Source of the DNA: Actinernus sp. WN-2022
Lineage: Eukaryota > Cnidaria > Anthozoa > Actiniaria > Actinernidae
Length of the DNA stretch: 64,000 nucleotides
Assembly: GCA_030867875.1 (NCBI GenBank)
Contig: JAOWCC010000273.1
Coordinates: 62,001 to 126,000 of the forward strand
Reading direction: 5' to 3'
Part shown: in pieces, positions 9,693-19,156 of the stretch
How positions within the stretch are numbered: position 1 is the stretch's first letter
Layout of the letters: the number at the start of each line of letters is the position of its first letter
Translations under genes and position numbers: made by a program
Notes under the pieces: model-generated
The model's input: only the letters and a program-made list of their open reading frames with translations
Told to the model about the DNA's origin: nothing
Database searches by the model: none

Positions 9693-10019
9693 TTGTCTGA
9701 GCTGGAGAGCCTTGTACGAGAGCAGAACAGAGAGATAGTGTGCTTGAGCGATGAGCTGGAGAGGACGTATGGAGAGGTGAAAGTAGCTATGGAACAGTGT
9801 GGAAGTAAGGAAGTACTGGACAGAGAGATAGTTGAGCTAAAAACGAAATATGAGTGTCAAAGTGCGAAGTCAGAGAAAGCTATGGAGAGACTTGGAAAGC
9901 CGAGTGCTAGGAATGCTGGAAAGAGAGAGAGAGGAGGAAAAGATACGAAAATAGATGAGTTGAAAAGAGAGCTGAAGAATAAAGAGGAAGAGTTGGGAGA
10001 TGCTAAGTGGGAGGTATAG
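9693..10019 (+). CDS. Coiled-coil ORF of repeat Z (R2)
   Basis: 108 residues, almost all charged with regular leucines (LSELESLVREQNREIV, then DREIVELKTKYE), typical of a long coiled coil. It has no ATG, so it is probably an internal exon. Copy 2 (55637-55866) is about 90% identical but stops earlier at TAG, and its frame reopens at 55932. The function is unknown. Confidence 0.45.
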   Translation: MSELESLVREQNREIVCLSDELERTYGEVKVAMEQCGSKEVLDREIVELKTKYECQSAKSEKAMERLGKPSARNAGKRERGGKDTKIDELKRELKNKEEELGDAKWEV

Positions 10020-10362
10020 TAATGAAATCTGTTCGGTTTACACGGACTTGCTATCAATCAACGTAGGTTCTGCAAATGCTGAAAAGGTAATCCGATGTGT
10101 GTTAAGTAAGCTCAGCGGACTTTAACCCAGACCGATTACCTGGACAAACATTTGCAAAGTATATGTTCATCGAAGCAAGGGCATTGGCTCAGATCCAGGT
10201 TGCCGAAGTCCTTTCTGACCAATTTTGAAATACACCTTGCATTCAGATGGAACAAGTAAAGCAGGTTTGCATTACGGAGGGGGAGGTTTTCACATTGGGT
10301 GTAAGGGAAATGGGGGATGTTTCAGTGTTTGTTTATTCCACGTGCTGTAGAAGGAGAGAACC

Positions 10363-10587
10363 GTGCCACAAAGGATGCTTGAACTTATATTTGCAGGTTT
10401 TGTTGCCGTCTCAAAGCGAATGTTAGTGGATGATCTCCTTGGTGGTAAGTTTCATGTTGTGACTAATGCGTTGAAGAGACAGACTGTCAGTGGTGTAAAT
10501 ACTAATGCTGTGTCAGAGAGAGATTTCGGGTTTGTAGACGATGAGAGAGAAATGAGAGAAAGCGAGAGCAAGTACTATTGTGATTGA
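10363..10587 (+). CDS. Exon-like ORF of repeat Z (R2)
   Basis: A frame after ATATTTGCAG encodes about 60 residues (KRMLVDDLLGGKFHVV... then VSERDFGFVDDEREMR). Copy 2 at 56573-56779 has the same text with a shorter 5' part. A degenerate continuation (GKLMYRKNGTSKWRDEL) follows in the same frame after a stop. No family recognised. Confidence 0.35.
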   Translation: MPQRMLELIFAGFVAVSKRMLVDDLLGGKFHVVTNALKRQTVSGVNTNAVSERDFGFVDDEREMRESESKYYCD

Positions 10588-11170
10588 GGGAAAGTTAATG
10601 TATCGTAAGAATGGAACAAGCAAGTGGCGAGATGAGCTGACAGAGGAATGCAAGAGGAGCGAAGGAGAGGCAATTTCAACTGTACAGAGAAAGACGAGTT
10701 GTAATAAACAGTGGCAACTGTAAAACAGAGGAGGAGGAGAATGAGGAGTCACCTGAATCTCAAAATGTTTGAGATTTGAGGTTCAACGGTATGGCTACAA
10801 ATGGTCATTTTGTTACACTGCGTGTAAATTCCTTACAATAAGGTAATAGGAATAAAATACCATAGTCGTTTTAATTTGTTGAGGCTTCCTTTACTTGTGG
10901 TATATGATTTAAGGGCCAAAGTGAAAGTGTTAGTTGTGTAGCATTTTTAAAACAACCATTGGGCCACGTTGTAGAAGGAGCTGAATTTGAAAACACCTCT
11001 AAATGGCACTTTTATATGGGAAGAAATTGAAATTTTGTTTTAGGTAACAATAAAATGGCAGATTTGGAAATAGGTAGAATTTCACGAATCTAAGAAAGTG
11101 TCGTTTTCGTGAATCTACACAAAGGTACGTACACATAACGATGAATCAGTTAAAAATGTAATTTTTTCAG

Positions 11171-11294
11171 TGAGACAAATGAAACCTTGTTGCAAGAAGC
11201 CTTTAGGTTCGTATTGCGGCTTAAAGGTGACAGGGAAACAACGTTTTTTGAAATATTGATTGACAATTGTTATTTTGGAAAAACCGGGAAATAG
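11171..11294 (+). CDS. Last exon of R2 gene
   Basis: After the acceptor TTTTTTCAG a 40-codon frame (ETNETLLQEAFRFVLRL... ending NCYFGKTGK) reaches TAG at 11292-11294. Polinton 1's target duplication starts at the next base. In copy 2 (57366-57490) an extra G after CCTTTAG shifts the frame, so copy 1 is better preserved. Confidence 0.45.
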
Positions 11295-11299
11295 TTTGG
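11295..11299. repeat. Left target-site duplication of Polinton 1 (TTTGG)
   Basis: TTTGG here and at 26258-26262. With the shared next base it can be read as 6 bp, TTTGGA. Copy 2 of repeat Z at ~57490 shows one uninterrupted TTTGGA. Confidence 0.9.
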
Positions 11300-11794
11300 A
11301 GTAGTATAGTAACTAGTGGTTCTGGCACACATTCCTGAAATTCCTCAAATTCGTAAGACCAATTAGTAAAATTGTTGCATTTTCGTTGTTTTTTTCATCT
11401 AATGGACTATCCTCACTTCGTTCGGGGTCCATTAGATGAAAAAAAAAAACGAAAATGAAACAATTTTACAAATTGGTCTTACGAATTTGAGGAATTTCAG
11501 GAATGTGTGCCAAAACACGCTAGTTAGTATTCTACTATAGTTTATTTATTGTATTTATACATTATATTAATAGACCGGTTTCTACCGCTTTTTTCCGGAT
11601 TAAAGCAGTTTTGTTATACTATTTATAGTATTTTTACGATATATTAAATGATCGGTTTCTACCGCTTTTTTACGGATTAGAGCAGTTTTGTTGTACTATT
11701 TTGTTGTTGTATTTTTTTACATTTTAACACCCTATTAGAGAAACATGTTTATAAGGTATTATTTACTACTATAGTTCATTTATTGTATTTATAC
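11300..11794 (+). repeat. Left TIR of Polinton 1 with terminal hairpin
   Basis: Inverted copy of 25777-26257; the length difference comes mainly from a ~13-bp insertion near 11683-11696. The outer ~237 bp (11300-11536) is itself a palindrome with apical loop TATCCTCACTTCGTTCGGG around 11410-11428. The inner part holds two copies of a GGTTTCTACCGCTTTTTT(C/A)CGGATTA motif about 83 bp apart. Only two substitutions from the right TIR were seen (T/C near 11317, A/G near 11648). Confidence 0.93.
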
Positions 11795-11837
11795 ACAATA
11801 TTAAAGGAGTGTGGCTACAAGTTTATTACATCATACC

Positions 11838-12109
11838 ATGGCTGAGCATATACTAACATTTGTTCGAGTACGTCCTTTAAAGAACTATTTACGTGGATGG
11901 AAGATGGATATTCCTGATGATAATCCTATGGGAGCGGATCCAGCCGTTTTCCTTGCCGGTGTACGTAAACAAACTACCTAAAAGTTTAAGGAAGAACTAC
12001 GAAACCACAATACCTTTAAGGCCCAATTAGCTTTAAACATAACTTTCGTACTTGATAAACCTGATGGTTACGTTACGAGACAGCTACATTTTATAGCAAA
12101 CAATCTGTT
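11838..12109 (+). pseudogene. 5' end of Polinton 1 polymerase, broken
   Basis: From ATG 11838 a polymerase-like N-terminus (MAEHILTFVRVRPLKNYL) runs in frame to TAA at 11979-11981. The same frame continues with protein-like sequence to TGA at ~12112. The main polymerase frame takes over by ~12085, so one stop and one frameshift lie in the first ~100 codons. An intact homologue would be needed to rule out a spliced or separate leader ORF. Confidence 0.6.
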
Positions 12110-15100
12110 TTGATCAACGATGCTGGTATCCGTGAGGTAATAGTAGAAGCACATGCTCAGATATACAACCAAATTGAGAAGTGGATCAGTCGTGGATCAA
12201 ATTGGGTCATAGATAGAGTCAATATTCTATGGTTAAACATTGCTCAATATCAACCACTACGTGGAGGTTCATATTTACCACTACCTGAAGAAATAGCGAA
12301 TAAGAAAGCTGTGATCAATGTAAACAACAAAGACGATCACTGTGCACTTTGGTCGATATGTGCAGCAATGTTTCCAGTTAAAACAAATCCTCAAAGGACA
12401 TCAAAGTATCAAACAGATATGGTGAAATCCAATGGGGTTGACTCACCAACACCAATCTCACAAATACCACTTCTAGAGAAGCAAAACAACATTTCTATTA
12501 ATGTATATGGATGGGATCCAAAGGAAAAGTGCTTAATCATATATCATATCTCAAAGAAGACTTTTTCGAAGTACGTCCATCTACTACTTATAGAAGACCC
12601 AAAGAGTGGTAAACAACACTATTGCTGTATAAAGGACTTCAACAAACTCCTATTCGATCAGACAAAGTACGAACAAAGGAAACACTTCTGCGAACGATGT
12701 CTACATGGATATTCCAATGAAGCTCTTCTTACAAAGCACATTACAGAGTGTAACGGTACCGATGACAGAGCCATACGCATTGAAATGCCTACCAATAAGA
12801 ACAACAAAATCTCATTTCAGAATATCCACAAACAGCTTAAAGTACCCTATATTATCTATGCAGACCTTGAGGCTTTGACCACTAAAATCGAAGGATCCGC
12901 CCAAGACCGAAAGAAGAGCAACACACTTAAAACAGAAGAACATATTCCCTGTGGATTTTGTTATATAGTTGTACGTTCCGATGGTCATAGCGAACCACCA
13001 GTACTATATAGAGGCATGGATACTATAGAACGTTTTCTACAATACATACAAGAGGAAGAGGTGAAGATCAAAGCCCAAAAGGCTAAACCACTACGCATGT
13101 CATGGAAAAACTATGAGGCTTACAATAGCGCAACGATTTGTCATATATGTCAGAAGCCCTTGGTTGGTAAAGATAGAGTACGTGATCATTGCCACATCAC
13201 AGGTGAGTTTCGAGGTGCCGCACACAATACCTGTAATCTAAAATTACGTACTTTTCCTACCATCCCAATCGTATTCCATAATCTTCGTGGATATGATTCT
13301 CACCTACTAATGCAATCCATATCCAAGACATCAGGCAAGATCTCTTGTATTCCAAATAATATGGAGAAATATATTTCATTCTCACTTGGTAACCTACGAT
13401 TCATTGATAGCTTTCAATTCTTACCATTCTCTCTCGATAAGTTGGTAAAAGGATCAGCATCAGACACATTCCAACAAATTGCAAAATATACATCTAATCA
13501 AGAGAAAGCCAATCTACTAACTCGTAAAGGAGTATATCCATATGAGTACATGGATTCGTGGGATAGATTTGCAGAGACTTCTCTACCACCGAAAGATGCG
13601 TTCTATAGTAAACTAACTCTAGAGTATATATACGATGAAGATTACGAACGCGCAATAAAAGTTTGGAACGTATTTGATTGCAAGACATTGGGTGATTATC
13701 ATGATCTTTATCTAAAAACTGATGTACTTCTTCTAGCAGATGTATTCGAGGATTTTCGTACAACATGTATGCAAAACTATGGATTAGATCCTGCACATTA
13801 TTATACGAGTCCAGGACTTTCATGGGACGCTTTATTAAAGAAAACAGGAGTGGAACTTGAACTATTAACTGACTATGACATGTATTTATTCATTGAGAAA
13901 GGTCTACGCGGTGGTATATCCATGGTATCACAGCGTTATGCCAAAGCAAATAACCAAAGTATACCCGATTTTGATCCCAATAAGCCAAATAGCCACATAC
14001 TCTATCTTGACGCCAATAATCTATATGGATGGGCCATGAGCCAATATTTACCAACAGGAGGATTTGAGTGGTATACACCAACAGAAGAACAAATAACAAC
14101 TCATGCAATCGATTCAGATAAGGGTTATATCCTTGAAGTTGATCTTGAATATCCTCGAGAACTTCATGATACACATAACGACTATCCACTAGCTCCCGAG
14201 AGAATTCAGGTGAATAAAGATTTGTTCTCAGAGTATCAGACCAATCTATTTGAGGAACTATATAAAGGTAATGGATCTTTGAAAGTGGAAAAACTCGTAC
14301 CTAACCTATATAACAAAGAACGGTATGTGCTACACTACCGCAACCTACAACTGTATCTATCTCTTGGTATGCGTTTGAAAAAGATCCACAGGGCATTACG
14401 ATTTGATCAATCACCATGGATGGAACCATATATACAAATGAATACAGAGTTACGAAAACAAGCGAAGAGCACCTTCGAGCAGGATCTATACAAACTGATG
14501 AACAGTAGTGTATTTGGAAAAACAATGGAGAATCTACGTAAACGTGTAGATATCCAATTAGTAAGCGCATCAGAAGGAAACAAACTACAACGTCTATTGA
14601 ATAAACCTAGTTATGCTCGATCCACAATTTTCGATGATGATCTTGCCGCGGTACATAACTACAAAAGTAAGCTATTGCTAAACCGCCCCATATACGTTGG
14701 AATGTCAATTCTAGATCTATCAAAGCATCTGATGTATGACTTCTACTACAATGAGATCAAGAAGCAATATGGGCAACGCTGTAATCTACTTTATACCGAT
14801 ACCGATAGCCTACTACTACACATTAAAACTGAAGACATCTATGCAGATATGGCAATTTCTAAACATCTATATGATACTAGTAACTACAGCAAAGACCATC
14901 CGCTGTATAGCATCAACAACAAGAAAGTACTTGGTAAAATGAAAGACGAATGTGGAGGTATTCCAATAGTCGAATATGTTGGACTACGATCGAAGCTCTA
15001 TTCTATATTGAAAGTAGATGGCGATGAGATTCGTAAAGCTAAAGGTACCAAGAAGGCAGTAGTGAAACATCGTATTCGTCATGATCAATATAAAGAGTGC

Positions 15101-15406
15101 TTGATGGATAAGAAAGCATTCAAGCATGGAATGAATATGCTTCGAAGTGAAGGTCATAAGATGTATGGTATACATATGAACAAAGTATCTCTATCACCGT
15201 TCGATAGTAAGAGATGGATTTCAGCAAACGGAATAGATACAACAGCCTATGGTCATGGAGACGTTTTTCCAGACGATGAAGAATTAGATGGTTTTATTAG
15301 TAATATACTATCAAACGTAGTCAATACACTATCATACGATCGTAAAAACGTCATTACATACGATGAATACTTAGACGACTTCATTTACGATTTGCTTCTA
15401 TCTTAG
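12110..15406 (+). CDS. Protein-primed DNA polymerase family B of Polinton 1 (5' end damaged)
   Basis: 1,098 residues remain in one frame; the first codon here is TTG, so the native start lies upstream in the broken part. Order: Cys/His knuckle (HFCERCLHGYS, then H-x3-C), exonuclease I (YADLEAL), an endonuclease VII-like zinc motif (CHICQKP ... DHCHITGEFRG ... CNLKLR), a YLKTDVLLLADVF segment, palm motif A (YLDANNLYGWAMS), motif B (LYKLMNSSVFGK) and motif C (YTDTDSLL). This belongs to the viral/organellar PolB group seen in Polintons and adintoviruses. All catalytic residues are present. The 3' end overlaps the integrase on the other strand by 26 bp. It is a different subgroup from the Polinton 2 polymerase. 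Confidence 0.93.
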   Translation: MINDAGIREVIVEAHAQIYNQIEKWISRGSNWVIDRVNILWLNIAQYQPLRGGSYLPLPEEIANKKAVINVNNKDDHCALWSICAAMFPVKTNPQRTSKYQTDMVKSNGVDSPTPISQIPLLEKQNNISINVYGWDPKEKCLIIYHISKKTFSKYVHLLLIEDPKSGKQHYCCIKDFNKLLFDQTKYEQRKHFCERCLHGYSNEALLTKHITECNGTDDRAIRIEMPTNKNNKISFQNIHKQLKVPYIIYADLEALTTKIEGSAQDRKKSNTLKTEEHIPCGFCYIVVRSDGHSEPPVLYRGMDTIERFLQYIQEEEVKIKAQKAKPLRMSWKNYEAYNSATICHICQKPLVGKDRVRDHCHITGEFRGAAHNTCNLKLRTFPTIPIVFHNLRGYDSHLLMQSISKTSGKISCIPNNMEKYISFSLGNLRFIDSFQFLPFSLDKLVKGSASDTFQQIAKYTSNQEKANLLTRKGVYPYEYMDSWDRFAETSLPPKDAFYSKLTLEYIYDEDYERAIKVWNVFDCKTLGDYHDLYLKTDVLLLADVFEDFRTTCMQNYGLDPAHYYTSPGLSWDALLKKTGVELELLTDYDMYLFIEKGLRGGISMVSQRYAKANNQSIPDFDPNKPNSHILYLDANNLYGWAMSQYLPTGGFEWYTPTEEQITTHAIDSDKGYILEVDLEYPRELHDTHNDYPLAPERIQVNKDLFSEYQTNLFEELYKGNGSLKVEKLVPNLYNKERYVLHYRNLQLYLSLGMRLKKIHRALRFDQSPWMEPYIQMNTELRKQAKSTFEQDLYKLMNSSVFGKTMENLRKRVDIQLVSASEGNKLQRLLNKPSYARSTIFDDDLAAVHNYKSKLLLNRPIYVGMSILDLSKHLMYDFYYNEIKKQYGQRCNLLYTDTDSLLLHIKTEDIYADMAISKHLYDTSNYSKDHPLYSINNKKVLGKMKDECGGIPIVEYVGLRSKLYSILKVDGDEIRKAKGTKKAVVKHRIRHDQYKECLMDKKAFKHGMNMLRSEGHKMYGIHMNKVSLSPFDSKRWISANGIDTTAYGHGDVFPDDEELDGFISNILSNVVNTLSYDRKNVITYDEYLDDFIYDLLLS

Positions 15407-16439
15407 ATCTATTAGGTACGAACAGAATACCTTTTGGTGGTAGTTCTGTATCTAGTGGTACCACATGTATCTCTTCTCGCACAAACCCTCGCTTTGGCGC
15501 ATCTTTTCCTAAATAGTATAGAACTGGCTGGTTTGAAGATACCACACTTCGAGAAATATAATATGTCTGTAAACTCCATACAGGATCAGTTGCTCGTTTT
15601 ACTCCACCTTCCAATTCTCCTGGTGAGTATAGATATCTAACTAAAACATCAAATGGTAGTCGCTTTTCTTTCAATCCAATAATTCGAGAATATGTGGGAG
15701 TTTTTATGTTAACCTTCTGCGATACAACGGAATTCGAAGGCTCCTTTCCTGTAAGTCGTGTTACTTCATTATTCATGGCCTCGATAACCTTTGGAAGTCG
15801 TAACACCCATTCTCTACTACGTGTATCTGATCCTTCAGATGTGAGTACCATTTCCTGTGCATATTGGTATCCAAATAATCTTTCAGCCAGTGTTCTATTT
15901 GCTCTTTCAACGAAGCTTTGTGATCTATGGTTACCAGCTTCACCACGTTGGACTTTCGTACCATGTAGTTCTAATGTTTCAGACATACGTCCCATGAATT
16001 CCCTACCAGGATCGACTTGCAGAGTTTTTGGCCATTCTAGTGGACTACGCTTGTATATTCGTTCGAAACCTGCAGACACTTCACCACTATCTTTCGATGC
16101 TAATGGCTCAGATTCTTTATATCGAGAAGCAACGTCGATTACGACTAAAGCATACTTATATAGTTTCCTTCCACGACTAGGTCTATCATGAGGTAGAAAT
16201 ATCAAATCAGCTTGGTGAACCTCATTTGGTTTCGATACAGTCCAATGTGGTCTTGGTATATAACGTGGTGGTGGTAGGTATATTTGCCATAGTGCTTGTT
16301 TCTCTAACCAAATCTTAGCTGTATCTTCCGATACCTTTGCTGCTACTGATAGCTTACCAACTGCAGCGTAACCTTTCCAGTATCCCTCAGGACCATAGAA
16401 GATATTAGCAAGGCGAGAATCCATCTGATATCTATGCAT
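15381..16439 (-). CDS. Retroviral-type (rve) DDE integrase of Polinton 1
   Basis: About 352 residues. The triad is D (HQADLIFL), D (LQVDPGREF) and E (SFVERAN) with the same spacing as in Polinton 2. The frame extends nine codons upstream only through a TTG, so I take ATG 16439 (MHRYQMDS), which aligns with the Polinton 2 start. The C-terminus is about ten residues longer than in Polinton 2 because the stop lies inside the polymerase 3' end. The frame is intact. Upstream on its strand come an A-rich hairpin (16464-16515) and the 11-bp array. Confidence 0.92.
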   Translation of the reverse strand: MHRYQMDSRLANIFYGPEGYWKGYAAVGKLSVAAKVSEDTAKIWLEKQALWQIYLPPPRYIPRPHWTVSKPNEVHQADLIFLPHDRPSRGRKLYKYALVVIDVASRYKESEPLASKDSGEVSAGFERIYKRSPLEWPKTLQVDPGREFMGRMSETLELHGTKVQRGEAGNHRSQSFVERANRTLAERLFGYQYAQEMVLTSEGSDTRSREWVLRLPKVIEAMNNEVTRLTGKEPSNSVVSQKVNIKTPTYSRIIGLKEKRLPFDVLVRYLYSPGELEGGVKRATDPVWSLQTYYISRSVVSSNQPVLYYLGKDAPKRGFVREEIHVVPLDTELPPKGILFVPNRSKIEANRK

Positions 16440-16538
16440 AACGACTAGACTCCAATACGAAGACAAAAAAAAAGATAGACTTATCTAGCTGACAAGTTCT
16501 TATCCTTCTTTTTTATGTAGATTCGTTTAGTAATCTTA

Positions 16539-16604
16539 TAGTAATACTCTAGTAATACTCTAGTAATACTCTAGTAATACTCTAGTAATACTCTAGTAAT
16601 ACTC
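16539..16604. repeat. Six 11-bp tandem repeats (TAGTAATACTC)
   Basis: Six perfect units lie between the integrase start and the 3' end of the 16676 gene, flanked by degenerate units (TAGTAATCTTA before, TAGTAAGTGATC after). They could be iteron-like binding sites or part of the integrase promoter. Confidence 0.9.
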
Positions 16605-16675
16605 TAGTAAGTGATCTAGTAATTACGTTAAACGTAAAAAAGCTCGTTTTTTAAAAGCATAGCTATAACCAATTC

Positions 16676-17098
16676 TTATAAGAATCGAGTGGCAACGTAT
16701 CCAGTCGCGAATACACTACCACCTAAGGCCACCAATTCGGCAGTTTTCCTCGAATTAGATGGTCGATAATAATCTGAGAGTTTAGGCTTTTCCAGTTTCA
16801 TTTGCAATATGTGATATATATGGAGTTTTCGCATTGCATCGATTCTATCTTTAAGTCCAACGTGTGCGTTATTTTCTTTCCAGTGGTTCCAGGTGGCTTG
16901 TGCTTCTAGTCGTTTTTCTCGATTTTTCTCATAGGTTGCCATAGCGGCATTTGCCTTCTCCTGAGCTTTATCGTGTCTTACCATCTCTGCGGCAGCCGCA
17001 TTAGGCCCGCTAGTTGCTTTTTCTATTTCGTGTGCGGCAATACTAGCGGCAGCACTAGTTATGGCGAAGACAAATCCCATAAATATTATTGATGCCAT
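16676..17098 (-). CDS. Polinton membrane protein, 140 aa, unknown
   Basis: It starts MASIIFMGFVFAITSAAAS, a signal-anchor-like hydrophobic segment. The middle is a charged, Ala-rich helical region (residues ~30-110, with EKANAAMATYEKNREKR), followed by a short hydrophobic C-terminus (LVALGGSVFATGYVATRFL). This shape suggests a helical membrane or virion-internal protein. No family assigned. It is the last gene of a minus-strand run that begins with the capsid gene, with spacing of about 30 bp to the next gene. Confidence 0.7.
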   Translation of the reverse strand: MASIIFMGFVFAITSAAASIAAHEIEKATSGPNAAAAEMVRHDKAQEKANAAMATYEKNREKRLEAQATWNHWKENNAHVGLKDRIDAMRKLHIYHILQMKLEKPKLSDYYRPSNSRKTAELVALGGSVFATGYVATRFL

Positions 17099-17128
17099 AG
17101 CTTCGAAGGCGAGGTAGAGTCGCCCCTG

Positions 17129-17347
17129 TTACTCAACAGGCTTCCAATACCCTTTGTCCTTTAGGTATTTCTTAGCTGCAAGGCCACCAGATAGAACCGC
17201 TATCCACTTCACGAAGTTCAAAATACTAGATGAAGGATCGTTAGTCAAAGGCTCTTTGATTGCTTTTTTTCCGACCCAACCAATACCTGCCGCAAGTCCA
17301 GTCAATATAGTAGCTTCCTGTATTGTGTTCATAAGTTCGTTAACCAT
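17129..17347 (-). CDS. Small membrane protein, 72 aa
   Basis: Two hydrophobic segments (TILTGLAAGIGWVGKKA and FVKWIAVLSGGLAAKKYL) with lysines after each suggest a small double-spanning membrane protein. ATG 17347 is the first start; a second Met follows at codon 6. It is packed between two other small minus-strand genes. No family recognised; small hydrophobic ORFs are common in Polintons. Confidence 0.65.
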   Translation of the reverse strand: MVNELMNTIQEATILTGLAAGIGWVGKKAIKEPLTNDPSSSILNFVKWIAVLSGGLAAKKYLKDKGYWKPVE

Positions 17348-17405
17348 CTTATTGGAACAACGTTTACATCGCCGATAATATGTGTCTACGGCGTGGCTTC
17401 AAATG

Positions 17406-17777
17406 CTATATCATACCTTGAGTTTTTAGGTTACGACCTTTTGGGGTTTCTTTGGTAGCGGCAGCTGAGCTGTCTATGGCTTCAGCGGAGCTGTGGTTAA
17501 CTTGTTGCGTGCGTTCGTATTGCTTATACTGATAGTACAAACCCACAAGTGCTATGCTTACCCCAATTACAGCAAGTGTGGTATTAGTTGATATCAAACT
17601 TGGCTTATCGGTATGACTGTCTACCTGCGCCTGCGTTGCCGCCACATTGGTGATATTTTCTTTCCTTCTTTGCGCTATGAGTTTGCCTGCAGCGACTCGT
17701 TTTGGATTTGGTGGGGGTTTTACTGGTTCTTTCGTGATGGGATCATTTCGATCTTCGGAATGGGTATCGATTTCCAT
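17406..17777 (-). CDS. Single-span membrane protein, 123 aa
   Basis: The N-terminal half is polar and Pro/Lys-rich (KEPVKPPPNPKRVAAGK). One transmembrane segment follows at ~65-82 (TTLAVIGVSIALVGLYYQY) and then a polar Ser/Ala-rich tail. No signal peptide, so the topology is probably tail-in or tail-anchored. Unknown role in the Polinton late gene run. Confidence 0.65.
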   Translation of the reverse strand: MEIDTHSEDRNDPITKEPVKPPPNPKRVAAGKLIAQRRKENITNVAATQAQVDSHTDKPSLISTNTTLAVIGVSIALVGLYYQYKQYERTQQVNHSSAEAIDSSAAATKETPKGRNLKTQGMI

Positions 17778-17822
17778 CTTGTTAAGAGTAATTACTTAGT
17801 AGTTGAGGTAACTTCAATACGT

Positions 17823-18482
17823 TTAAGATTCTTTTAAATTTGAATATACCTCAAGTACTTCATCAACTTCATTTTCGCTCGGCAATACTTGCGCCTCGGA
17901 GTCCTGTTTAGTGGGCATAGAATGGTTAACAACGTGACAAAGGGCACTAGTTAGTGCTACAAGTGGACCTGCTTTGTAGGCCAATCGGCCAGCCAGGGCA
18001 GATATCTCGTTTCGGACTAAGCGGTCTTTCTTTAGAGCTTCCAACAGCCTTCGTTGTTGTCGAGAATCTAGAGTCCTCACATATGCGACTACACAAGTTG
18101 CTAGACTTAGTGCTCTATCCACTAAGCAGTAATTTATTTGCTTTGCTAAGACGGCTTGGTATCTACGATATAGGCGTTCTATGTCTTTATCAGGTAACTT
18201 AGAAATGTCCCCAAGAGAAAAATTCTTCCCTAGATATTCTTTTGTCGTACCAGTCACGGCTAGAATAGAAAGAGATTCCCTATGTTCGCTGATTTTTATG
18301 CTACGATCTTCATCGGTGGTAGCGCAGTGTACTGCATGGCAATTTTTGCAGGTAGCTCCGATGGCAGCTTTGCTGCCGCTACTGCGGTAGCCGCATTCGG
18401 CCCTTGGTGGAGGACCTGTCACATCTATTTTGCCGGATTCAGCTAGTATGTTCATTAATTCGTCATCCAAATCTTTATCCAT
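17823..18482 (-). CDS. Polinton protein of unknown function, 219 aa
   Basis: An acidic N-terminus is followed by a Cys/His cluster (CGYRSS ... CKNCHAVHC, residues ~30-53) that could bind zinc, and then a helical domain (~75-190, DKDIERLYRRYQAVLAKQ, DSRQQRRLLEALKKDR) and an acidic tail. The ATG (18482) follows the ATPase stop by one base, so the two genes are tightly coupled. No family recognised. A scaffold or regulatory role is possible but unsupported. Confidence 0.7.
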   Translation of the reverse strand: MDKDLDDELMNILAESGKIDVTGPPPRAECGYRSSGSKAAIGATCKNCHAVHCATTDEDRSIKISEHRESLSILAVTGTTKEYLGKNFSLGDISKLPDKDIERLYRRYQAVLAKQINYCLVDRALSLATCVVAYVRTLDSRQQRRLLEALKKDRLVRNEISALAGRLAYKAGPLVALTSALCHVVNHSMPTKQDSEAQVLPSENEVDEVLEVYSNLKES

Positions 18483-18483
18483 C

Positions 18484-19119
18484 TTACTTCAACGTATTGT
18501 GACATACCATAGGTGAAGGTATCTCCAATACGGTTGAAAAAGGATGTCGCAAACAGAAACATATATGTGCGAACTTAGTCTCAAGTTCTGAAATGAATAG
18601 CTTCTTATCATCTAAGGATATGCTAGCGCCGTAGTCATCGAATAGATCCTTTAATCCCGGTGCGCTTGCGATGCGAAATGCCACAACGATTGCGCAATTC
18701 TCGCGAAAGTTCTTACATATACTCTTTTGTGTTTGTGATGAGGCCCAAATCGAAATACCAATGTGGCGTGCAGAAAAGGCTAAATCGGATATCTTATTGG
18801 TCCTTCCCTTAACATCCTTGCTTGCCGCACAATCATCGAGGATAATAAGTGTAGTCGTTCCTTCGAAAAAACATGCACAGTCGCCTAGGGTTGCATCAAT
18901 ATCGTTCTGAGAAGGCGCTAGGACAATGAAGCGAGGATCTCCCTTACCAACGCCTTTATAGGTTTTATTGTTAGCATAGGTGGGACAAATTAATACGATA
19001 TATTCAAACTTAAAACGAAATGGACCTCTCAATTGATCAACTATGAACTGAGTCTTTCCGCAGTTTGTGGGGCCAATTATGAGTGCGTTAAAGGGAATTT
19101 GATCTGTCAATGTGTCCAT
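18484..19119 (-). CDS. DNA-packaging ATPase (FtsK/HerA, A32-like)
   Basis: About 211 residues. Walker A is GPTNCGKT near residue 14 and Walker B is LIILDD near residue 95, followed by a sensor-like segment (SARHIGISIWASSQ). This is the compact A32-type packaging ATPase shared by Polintons, adintoviruses and large DNA viruses, expected to pump DNA into the capsid. The frame is open up to 19206, but the extra part overlaps the capsid gene and contains an AACGTATTCGT direct repeat, so I prefer MDTLTDQ at 19119. The gene directly follows the capsid gene, the usual Polinton arrangement. Confidence 0.9.
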   Translation of the reverse strand: MDTLTDQIPFNALIIGPTNCGKTQFIVDQLRGPFRFKFEYIVLICPTYANNKTYKGVGKGDPRFIVLAPSQNDIDATLGDCACFFEGTTTLIILDDCAASKDVKGRTNKISDLAFSARHIGISIWASSQTQKSICKNFRENCAIVVAFRIASAPGLKDLFDDYGASISLDDKKLFISELETKFAHICFCLRHPFSTVLEIPSPMVCHNTLK

Positions 19120-19156
19120 GTTAATGAGTACATTAACGAATACGTCAACGAATACG

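Larger units (their letters stand above)
9329..11294 (+). repeat. Repeat Z, segment R2, copy 1
   Basis: It is homologous to 55261-57494 from CAGTCATCAATGGGGG to GGGAAATAG. Copy 1 lacks ~270 bp present in copy 2 (coiled-coil part, 55932-56210). The plus strand is strongly G-rich and C-poor over 9.3-10.8 kb. Exon-like frames are listed separately. Polinton 1 is inserted at its right end. Confidence 0.85.
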
